In this document: positions 1 to 4,386 of the stretch, in pieces
How the letters are laid out: every line of letters starts with the position of its first letter
Numbering within the stretch: the stretch's first letter is position 1
Source: Oscillospiraceae bacterium
Lineage (GTDB): Bacteria > Bacillota > Clostridia > Oscillospirales > UBA929
NCBI GenBank assembly: GCA_031282535.1
Contig: JAITDM010000015.1
Coordinates: 1-5,663 of the forward strand
DNA: 5,663 nt
Direction of reading: 5' to 3'
Program-made: the position numbers and the translations under genes
Notes under the pieces: generated by a model
What the model was told of the DNA's origin: nothing
Databases searched by the model: none
What the model saw: the letters and a program-made list of their open reading frames with translations, nothing else

Positions 1-1062
1 TCGGGCGACACCGGCAAGGCGGCGCTGGAGGGCTTTCGGGACCTGCCGGGCATCAAGATCCTGGTCTTTTACCCGAAGGACGGCGTCTCCCGCGTGCAGG
101 AGCTGCAGATGGTGACGCAGGAGGGCGAGGGCGTCTGCGTGAGCGCCGTGCGCGGCAACTTCGACGACGCGCAGACCGGCGTCAAGGCGCTGTTCTCCGA
201 CGCGGCGCTGCGGGCGGCGCTGGACGAGAGGGGATACTTCTTCTCGTCGGCCAACTCGATCAACCTGGGGCGCCTGGTGCCGCAGGCCGCCTATTATTTC
301 TCCGCCTACTGCGACCTGGTGCGGCGCGGCGCCGTGGCGATGGGGGCGCCCATACACGTCTGCGTGCCGACGGGCAACTTCGGCAACATCCTCTCGGTGC
401 TGATGGCCCGGGAGATGGGACTGCCGGTCGCGCGGCTGCTCTGCGCGTCCAACCGCAACAATGTGCTGACGGATTTCATCCGCGACGGCCGTTACGACCG
501 CCGCCGCGTCTTTTACAACACGCTGTCGCCCTCCATGGACATCCTGGTCTCCAGCAATTTGGAGCGGGCGCTCTACCTGCTCTCGGAGGGGGACGCCGCC
601 CTGGTGCGGGACTGCATGGACCGTCTGGGCCGCGAGGGCGCCTACGAGCTCCCGGAGGCGCTGCGCGCGCGCTTTGCCGCGCGGTTTTACGCCGGTTACT
701 GCGACGACGCCGGCACGCGGGCGGAGATCCGCGCCGCGTATGAGGACCGGGGCTGCCTGATCGACCCGCACACCGCGGTGGCGCTGCGTGTGGCCGGGGC
801 ATTCCGCGCCGAAACCGGGGACAGGACGCCCGTGCTGGTCGCCTCGACGGCCAGCCCCTTCAAGTTCTGCGGCGCCGTGCTCTCGGCCCTGGGCCGGGCG
901 CAGGCGGACGGGCCGGAGGAGGCGCAGATGGAGGCGCTGGCCGCTCTCGGCGGGGCGCCGCCGCCGCCGGCGCTTGCGGACCTGTGGACCAAGCCGGTCC
1001 GGTTTGCCGGCGTCACGGACGCGGCGGAGATGGAACAGGTCGTACGCGATTTCCTTGCATGA
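1..1062 (+). CDS. thrC: Threonine synthase, 5'-truncated by window edge
   Basis: This PLP enzyme converts O-phosphohomoserine to L-threonine and phosphate, the last step of threonine synthesis, in the cytosol. The frame is open from base 1 to the TGA at 1060-1062, giving 353 codons. The longer (E. coli/yeast-like) class is roughly 430-500 residues, so perhaps 100-140 N-terminal residues, including the PLP-binding lysine, lie outside the window. Family signatures visible in order are SGDTGKAAL at the very start, NSANSIN (about 250-270), PTGNFGN (about 367-387, the PLP-phosphate-binding glycine loop), ASNRNNVLTDF, LSPSMDI with SNLER, DPHTAVA and the late ASTASPFKF segment. No internal stop or frameshift is seen. 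The metallophosphoesterase starts 42 bp downstream with no terminator between, so the two may be cotranscribed. The ATG at 94 is internal, not a start, because the conserved SGDTGK motif lies before it. Confidence 0.96.
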   Translation, partial: SGDTGKAALEGFRDLPGIKILVFYPKDGVSRVQELQMVTQEGEGVCVSAVRGNFDDAQTGVKALFSDAALRAALDERGYFFSSANSINLGRLVPQAAYYFSAYCDLVRRGAVAMGAPIHVCVPTGNFGNILSVLMAREMGLPVARLLCASNRNNVLTDFIRDGRYDRRRVFYNTLSPSMDILVSSNLERALYLLSEGDAALVRDCMDRLGREGAYELPEALRARFAARFYAGYCDDAGTRAEIRAAYEDRGCLIDPHTAVALRVAGAFRAETGDRTPVLVASTASPFKFCGAVLSALGRAQADGPEEAQMEALAALGGAPPPPALADLWTKPVRFAGVTDAAEMEQVVRDFLA

Positions 1063-1091
1063 CGCTCCGCGCCGCGTATCTATTTGACTGT

Positions 1092-1096
1092 GGAGG
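1092..1096 (+). promoter_or_regulatory. Shine-Dalgarno GGAGG fixing the phosphoesterase start
   Basis: GGAGG stands 8 bases before the ATG at 1105. A TTG seven codons upstream (1084) is in frame but lies before this site, so it would have no ribosome binding site of its own. The ATG also puts the metal-binding GDLH motif at the usual place, a few residues from the N-terminus. Confidence 0.8.
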
Positions 1097-1104
1097 CTAA
1101 CGGA

Positions 1105-1815
1105 ATGGCGCTTTACGCGATGGGCGACTTGCATCTCTCCCTCGGCGCGGACAAACCCATGGATGTGTTCGGCGGCGCGTGGGAGGGCTATGTGGACAAG
1201 ATTGCCCGCGGGCTCTCCGTTTTGACCGGGGACGACACGATCGTCCTGTGCGGCGATCTCTCCTGGGCCATGAATCTCGAGGAGGCCCACGCGGACTTTG
1301 CGTTTCTGGCCTCGTTCCCCGGGCGCAAACTGCTCGTGAAGGGCAACCACGACTACTGGTGGACGACGGCCGCGAAGATGCGGCGGTTCTTTGCCGAAAA
1401 GGGGTTCGCGGGCTTCGAGATTTTGCACAACAACGCCTTTGCCTATGAGGACCGGGCGCTGTGCGGCACGCGCGGCTGGTTTTTCGAGGAGGACGACAGG
1501 GGTACGCACGACGAGAAGGTCTTCCTGCGGGAGTGCGCGCGTCTGGAGGCCTCCCTGCGGGCGGGGCGCGCCCTGCTGCCGGACGGGGCGCCGGGGGAGA
1601 AGCTGCTCGCCTTTCTCCACTATCCGCCGCTCTACGAGGGCTATCGCTGCGACGGGATCGTGGACTTGCTCGACCGGTTCGGCGCGGCGCGCTGCTACTA
1701 CGGCCATCTCCACGGCGCGGCGCACGGCCGCGCCATCGAGGGGGACTACCGCGGCATCGAATACACGTTGATTTCCGGCGATTATCTCAATTTTCAGCCC
1801 GCGCGGATTCTCTAG
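1105..1815 (+). CDS. Calcineurin-like metallophosphoesterase
   Basis: This is a predicted cytosolic phosphohydrolase of the calcineurin-like (Pfam Metallophos) fold, 236 residues, substrate unknown. All the dinuclear metal-site motifs are present in order: GDLH (residues 7-10), GDLSWAM (50-56), KGNHDYWW (79-86), LHYPPLY (171-177) and GHLHG (200-204). The enzyme is therefore expected to be active. There is no signal peptide or membrane segment. The WAM and YWW extensions of motifs II and III resemble a group of uncharacterised clostridial proteins usually annotated as phosphohydrolase or Ser/Thr phosphatase; that placement is from memory of the family. The ATG at 1105 has a good ribosome binding site. 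It follows thrC by 42 bp, which suggests cotranscription but no obvious shared pathway. The 335-bp gap after it suggests that its transcript ends or is processed before tig. A role in protein quality control cannot be inferred from position alone. Confidence 0.9.
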   Translation: MALYAMGDLHLSLGADKPMDVFGGAWEGYVDKIARGLSVLTGDDTIVLCGDLSWAMNLEEAHADFAFLASFPGRKLLVKGNHDYWWTTAAKMRRFFAEKGFAGFEILHNNAFAYEDRALCGTRGWFFEEDDRGTHDEKVFLRECARLEASLRAGRALLPDGAPGEKLLAFLHYPPLYEGYRCDGIVDLLDRFGAARCYYGHLHGAAHGRAIEGDYRGIEYTLISGDYLNFQPARIL

Positions 1816-1854
1816 TACCGTGCTGCTGTTTTGCGGAGACAAAAAACAAGAATT

Positions 1855-1881
1855 TGGGTTGTGGGCGGCAGGTGCAACCCA
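1855..1881 (+). repeat. Stem-loop downstream of the phosphoesterase
   Basis: TGGGTTG (1855-1861) pairs perfectly with CAACCCA (1875-1881) around a 13-base loop. It lies 40 bp after the phosphoesterase stop. It may stabilise the 3' end of that mRNA, but no T-run follows, so it is not a typical intrinsic terminator. Confidence 0.45.
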
Positions 1882-1892
1882 CGTGAGGGCGT

Positions 1893-1909
1893 TTGCCGCT
1901 TCGCGGCGA
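1893..1909 (+). repeat. Short GC-rich hairpin
   Basis: GCCGC (1895-1899) and GCGGC (1903-1907) enclose a TTC loop. The stem extends by a T-G wobble and a T-A pair to 1893-1909. It sits 11 bases after the preceding stem-loop and is followed by an A-rich stretch rather than T residues. The two hairpins together may form the structured 3' end of the upstream transcript; this is inference. Confidence 0.45.
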
Positions 1910-1997
1910 CAAAATAAAATGTCCGGAAGGCTGAATTTTTTCCTGAAAATGACGATGAAATAGGTGACGATACGATGAGGGACGGGCGGCAGGGCGT

Positions 1998-2019
1998 TTT
2001 GTGAAGGTTTTTTCACAAA
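1998..2019. promoter_or_regulatory. AT-rich inverted repeat, possible operator
   Basis: TTTGTGAA (1998-2005) and TTCACAAA (2012-2019) form a perfect 8-bp dyad around the 6-base spacer GGTTTT. The half-sites TTGTGAA/TTCACAA match those known for the NADH-sensing repressor Rex. The usual Rex site has a 4-base spacer, so this one is two bases too wide. It ends about 24 bp before the start of the proposed tig promoter region, so it could be an operator, or simply an AU-rich RNA hairpin. Confidence 0.35.
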
Positions 2020-2042
2020 GATGCGGGTGAGAGGACAAAATG

Positions 2043-2079
2043 TTGTGGCTTTTTTGAAGCTTCTATGGTACGATAAAAT
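2043..2079 (+). promoter_or_regulatory. Possible tig promoter
   Basis: Candidate -10 elements are TACGAT at 2069-2074, preceded by TGG as in an extended -10, or TAAAAT at 2074-2079, five of six to consensus. Candidate -35 elements are TTGTGG (2043-2048) and TTGAAG (2054-2059). No pair has ideal 17-bp spacing: TTGAAG to TAAAAT is 14 bp and TTGTGG to TACGAT is 20 bp. The A/T-rich setting about 75-110 bp before tig supports a promoter somewhere here, but the exact elements are uncertain. Confidence 0.35.
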
Positions 2080-2096
2080 GAATTGGGTATCTCTGC

Positions 2097-2115
2097 GGGC
2101 GGCGGAACGCCGCCC
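2097..2115 (+). repeat. GC-rich hairpin in the tig leader
   Basis: GGGCGGCG (2097-2104) pairs perfectly with CGCCGCCC (2108-2115) around a GAA loop. All eight pairs are G-C, so it would be very stable in RNA. It ends 18 bases before the Shine-Dalgarno and is not followed by T residues, so it is not an intrinsic terminator. A role in mRNA stability or translation control of tig is possible but unproven. Confidence 0.55.
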
Positions 2116-2121
2116 CCGGAC

Positions 2122-2133
2122 CATGTATACATG
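2122..2133. repeat. 12-bp perfect palindrome abutting the tig Shine-Dalgarno
   Basis: CATGTATACATG reads identically on both strands and ends one base before AAGGAGG at 2134. It could be a protein-binding dyad or allow RNA-RNA pairing. No known operator consensus is recognised. Confidence 0.4.
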
Positions 2134-2140
2134 AAGGAGG
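2134..2140 (+). promoter_or_regulatory. tig Shine-Dalgarno AAGGAGG
   Basis: A full-strength AAGGAGG lies 10 bases before the tig ATG at 2151. The spacing is slightly long but functional in Firmicutes. It sets the start of tig. Confidence 0.8.
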
Positions 2141-2150
2141 CAGTGTCCGC

Positions 2151-3596
2151 ATGGCGTTAAAGGCGGTGGAGAAGGACGAAAAGCAATTGGTGACGCTCAC
2201 GATAGAGGTGAGCGCGGAGGCGTTTGAAGAGGCCGTGCAGCAGGCATACCGGCGCGGGGCGGGGCGCTTCAATGTGCCGGGGTTTCGCCGCGGCAAGGCG
2301 CCGCGCAAGATGGTGGAGACATTATACGGCCCGTCCGTGTTCTACGAAGACGCGGTAAAGGCTTCTTATCCGGACGCTTACGAGCAGGCCGTGGAGGAGG
2401 CCGGCGTCGAGCCGGTGGAGCAGGCCGACATCGAGATTCTGGAGATCGGCCCCGAGGGGTATTCGTTCAAAGCGCGCATCCATGTGCGCCCCGAGGCCGA
2501 GGTGGGGCAGTACAAGGGCCTGACGGCCTTCAAACCGCCCGTGGCGGTCTCGGACGAGGCCGTCGAGAGCGAACTGGCGCGGATGCGCGCCCGCAACGCC
2601 CGTCTCGTCTCCGTCGACCGCCCGGCCAAAGACGGCGACACGGTGACGATCGACTACGAGGGCTTTGTGGACGGCGTCCCCTTCGAGGGGGGCAAGGGCG
2701 AGAACACGCGGCTGGTTCTCGGGTCGAACCGGTTCATACCGGGCTTTGAGGCGCAGCTCACCGGCTGTGCGGCCGGCGAGGACGTGAGCGTCGCGGTCAC
2801 CTTCCCGGAGGAGTATCACGCGCCGGAGCTGGCCGGCCGGGAGGCGGCCTTCGCGGTGCATGTCCACGAGGTCAAGGAGTCGGAGGAGCCGGAGCTGGAC
2901 GACGAGTTTGCGAAGGATGTGTCGGAGTTTGACACGCTGGAGGCGTTGCGCGCCGACATCCGGGCCAAGCTGACGGAGCAGCATGAGAGGGCGTCCAACG
3001 AGGCCTATGAGGACGCGATCGTCGACAAACTGGTCGCCGAGACCCGGGTCGAGATCCCCGACGCGATGGTGGAGGAGGAAGCCGGCGCCATGCTGGAGCG
3101 GATGCAGGGCAACCTTTCGTCCCACGGGATGAACCTCGACACCTATCTGAGCATCCTCGGGCAGACGTTCGAGACGCTGTGCGACGAGTTGCGCGTGAAG
3201 GCCCGCCGGCGGATCACCGCGGATCTGGCCTGCGAGAAGATCGCCGTGCTTGAGCAGCTGGAGGTCTCCGAGGAGAAGATGAACGCCGAGTACGAGACGC
3301 TGGCGGCGCAGGTCGGCAAGACGGTGGAGGAGATCAAGCGCGTCATAGACGAAAAGGCGCTGCACCGCCGTCTGCTGGTCAGGGAGGCGAGGGCCGTAGT
3401 TGTGGCGACTGCCGTCGCCGCAACTACAGTGGACGAAGTGGATGGAGTAGACGGAGTGGACGGAGGAGACGGCGTGGTGGACGGAGGAGACGGAGTGGGC
3501 GAGGCGGCCGAAGCGGCGGCGCCGAAAAAGACGGTGCGCAGGAAGGCGGCCAAGAAGGACCAGGATGTTCCGCCGGAGGCTCCGGAAGACAAGTGA
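2151..3596 (+). CDS. tig: Trigger factor with repeat-bearing C-terminal extension
   Basis: Trigger factor is the ribosome-bound chaperone and prolyl isomerase that receives nascent chains at the exit tunnel. The protein is 481 residues, longer than the usual 425-450. The N-terminal ribosome-binding domain covers roughly residues 1-115 and carries the signature GFRRGKAP at 44-51, which contacts ribosomal protein L23. The FKBP-type isomerase domain covers about 158-243, with GSNRFIPGFE (191-200) and VTFPEEYHAPEL (216-227). The helical C-terminal cradle runs from about 244 to 415-420. After it, residues 416-426 (VVVATAVAATT) are coded by a DNA inverted repeat, and 427-450 are a Gly/Val/Asp tract coded by tandem repeats. 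The rest is an Ala-rich then Lys/Arg-rich tail (about 451-481), a type of tail I recall from other clostridial trigger factors. The reading frame is intact throughout. The gene precedes clpP by 134 bp, the widespread tig-clpP-clpX order. Confidence 0.97.
   Translation: MALKAVEKDEKQLVTLTIEVSAEAFEEAVQQAYRRGAGRFNVPGFRRGKAPRKMVETLYGPSVFYEDAVKASYPDAYEQAVEEAGVEPVEQADIEILEIGPEGYSFKARIHVRPEAEVGQYKGLTAFKPPVAVSDEAVESELARMRARNARLVSVDRPAKDGDTVTIDYEGFVDGVPFEGGKGENTRLVLGSNRFIPGFEAQLTGCAAGEDVSVAVTFPEEYHAPELAGREAAFAVHVHEVKESEEPELDDEFAKDVSEFDTLEALRADIRAKLTEQHERASNEAYEDAIVDKLVAETRVEIPDAMVEEEAGAMLERMQGNLSSHGMNLDTYLSILGQTFETLCDELRVKARRRITADLACEKIAVLEQLEVSEEKMNAEYETLAAQVGKTVEEIKRVIDEKALHRRLLVREARAVVVATAVAATTVDEVDGVDGVDGGDGVVDGGDGVGEAAEAAAPKKTVRRKAAKKDQDVPPEAPEDK
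3396..3427. repeat. Long inverted repeat within tig
   Basis: The arms GTAGTTGTGGCGAC (3396-3409) and GTCGCCGCAACTAC (3414-3427) are complementary over 14 positions, with thirteen Watson-Crick pairs and one T-G wobble (3403/3420). The loop is only TGCC. A stem this long inside a coding region is unlikely by chance. It codes residues 416-426, exactly where the conserved trigger factor fold ends. It is probably one end of an inserted or expanding repeat element. Confidence 0.85.
3429..3500 (+). repeat. Tandem 9-bp/21-bp repeats within tig
   Basis: The stretch is built from degenerate copies of a GGAGTGGAC-like 9-mer, coding GVD, GVD, GGD, GVVD, GGD, GVG (residues 427-450). Within it, 3456-3476 and 3477-3497 are a directly adjacent 21-bp duplication differing at one base (3473 C against 3494 A). 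All units are multiples of three, so the frame is kept. The tract begins one base after the inverted repeat. Confidence 0.85.
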
Positions 3597-3616
3597 ACGC
3601 GGCCCCTTGGGGGCGT
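3597..3616 (+). repeat. GC hairpin immediately after the tig stop
   Basis: Directly after the TGA, GCCCC (3602-3606) and GGGGC (3610-3614) pair around TTG. Alternatively ACGC (3597-3600) pairs with GCGT (3613-3616) outside a shorter CCC/GGG stem, with a GG bulge. No T-run follows. It may pause or partly terminate polymerase, or protect the tig mRNA end. It is not a canonical terminator, so readthrough into clpP is likely. Confidence 0.4.
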
Positions 3617-3716
3617 GTAATAGATGTGAACCTTATCGATGTGATGCATAGATTTGTCCGTTTGGGGAAGACTCGATAGATCCCTGCGGTCGATTTGCCG
3701 TCACTGATTTGTGAAG

Positions 3717-3722
3717 AAGGAG
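3717..3722 (+). promoter_or_regulatory. clpP Shine-Dalgarno AAGGAG fixing the start
   Basis: AAGGAG, followed by TGA as in the anti-16S complement, lies 8 bases before the ATG at 3731. An in-frame TTG at 3695 would add 12 residues not expected for ClpP and lies upstream of this site, so ATG 3731 is preferred. In 3617-3716 I found no clear sigma-A promoter. Confidence 0.8.
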
Positions 3723-3730
3723 TGATTGTC

Positions 3731-4312
3731 ATGAGCCTTGTCCCCATTGTTGTGGAGCAGACGAACCGCGGAGAGCGTTCCTACGATATATACTCCCGCC
3801 TGCTCAACGATCGCATTGTATTTTTGTCGGAAGACGTGAACGACGTGACGGCCAGCCTGGTCGTGGCGCAGCTCCTGTACCTGGAGGCCCAGGATCCCGA
3901 CCGTGAGATCCAGTTTTATATCAACAGCCCGGGGGGGTCGATCACGGCCGGTATGGCGATCTACGACACGATGAACTATATCAAGGCCGACGTGTCCACG
4001 ATGTGCGTGGGCATGGCCGCCTCCATGGGCGCCTTTCTGCTGGCCGCGGGCACCAAGGGCAAGCGTTTCGCGCTGCCCAACGCCGAGATCATGATCCATC
4101 AGCCTTCCGGCGGCGCGCGGGGGCAGGCGTCCGACGTCAAGATCCACGCCGAGCACATCATACGGGTGCGGCACAACCTCAACAAGATCTTTGCGGACAT
4201 CACCGGCAAGCCGATTGAGGTCATCGAGCGCGACACCGAGCGCGACAACTTCATGACGGCGGAGGAGTCCCTGGCCTATGGTCTGATCGACAAAGTGATC
4301 GACAAGCGGTAA
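3731..4312 (+). CDS. clpP: ATP-dependent Clp protease proteolytic subunit
   Basis: ClpP is the serine peptidase whose two stacked heptamer rings form a closed chamber. An AAA+ unfoldase, here ClpX from the next gene, feeds substrates into it. The product is 193 residues, the usual length. The catalytic triad is complete: Ser98 in GMAASMGAF, His123 in IMIHQPSGG and Asp172 in ERDTERDNFM, the same numbering as in B. subtilis. INSPGGS (64-70) forms the oxyanion region. The N-terminal MSLVPIVVEQTNRGERSYDIYSRLL is the typical axial-loop and processing region of ClpP, with no long propeptide. The gene lies 134 bp after tig and 74 bp before clpX with no strong terminator visible, consistent with joint expression. 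No CtsR heptads (GGTCAAA-type) or CIRCE element were seen upstream. Confidence 0.98.
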   Translation: MSLVPIVVEQTNRGERSYDIYSRLLNDRIVFLSEDVNDVTASLVVAQLLYLEAQDPDREIQFYINSPGGSITAGMAIYDTMNYIKADVSTMCVGMAASMGAFLLAAGTKGKRFALPNAEIMIHQPSGGARGQASDVKIHAEHIIRVRHNLNKIFADITGKPIEVIERDTERDNFMTAEESLAYGLIDKVIDKR

Positions 4313-4324
4313 CCAAAAAACCAA

Positions 4325-4368
4325 CGGCCGCCTGGCCGACCGATACGAAACATCATTGCCGTCCGGCA
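4325..4368 (+). repeat. Two small hairpins between clpP and clpX
   Basis: CGGCC (4325-4329) and GGCCG (4334-4338) enclose GCCT. TGCC (4357-4360) and GGCA (4365-4368) enclose GTCC, eight bases before the clpX GGAGG (4376-4380). Neither is followed by T residues. They may modulate the clpP:clpX ratio through mRNA processing or stability, but short GC stems are common in DNA of this composition. Confidence 0.3.
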
Positions 4369-4386
4369 GCAAAATGGAGGTAAGCC

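Larger units (their letters stand above)
1816..2150 (+). other. 335-bp intergenic region before tig
   Basis: No supportable gene lies in this stretch, which is visibly more A/T-rich than the genes around it. It contains, in order, two stem-loops (1855-1881, 1893-1909), an AT-rich inverted repeat (1998-2019), a possible promoter (about 2043-2079), a GC-rich leader hairpin (2097-2115), a 12-bp palindrome (2122-2133) and the tig Shine-Dalgarno. The heptamer GACAAAA occurs three times (1838-1844, 1908-1914, 2034-2040). No stem is directly followed by a run of T, so I do not call a standard intrinsic terminator. I do not recognise a known riboswitch consensus. Confidence 0.7.

Noticed and set aside
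1893..1920. Intrinsic terminator after the phosphoesterase
   Set aside because: The hairpin is followed by an A-rich tract, not a T-run, on the + strand. On the - strand the T residues would come before the stem.
1998..2019. CRP/FNR-type operator
   Set aside because: TGTGA and TCACA are present but separated by 8 bases rather than the 6 of CRP sites, and the FNR half-site TTGAT is absent.
1787..2038. An 83-residue - strand frame in the gap before tig
   Set aside because: It overlaps the end of the phosphoesterase gene, has no good ribosome binding site, crosses several inverted repeats and resembles no known family.
2123..2134. Three-codon upstream frame ATG TAT ACA TGA before tig
   Set aside because: It has no Shine-Dalgarno of its own, and the ATG arises from the palindrome. 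A leader-peptide role cannot be supported.
2322..3365. A 347-residue open frame on the - strand across tig
   Set aside because: It lies entirely within tig, has low-complexity composition and no family resemblance, so it is a shadow of GC-rich codon use.
3429..3500. GGDG-type calcium-binding (RTX-like) repeats in trigger factor
   Set aside because: The units do not fit the GGxGxDxUx nonapeptide. They follow from a simple DNA repeat, and a cytosolic chaperone is an unlikely place for RTX motifs.
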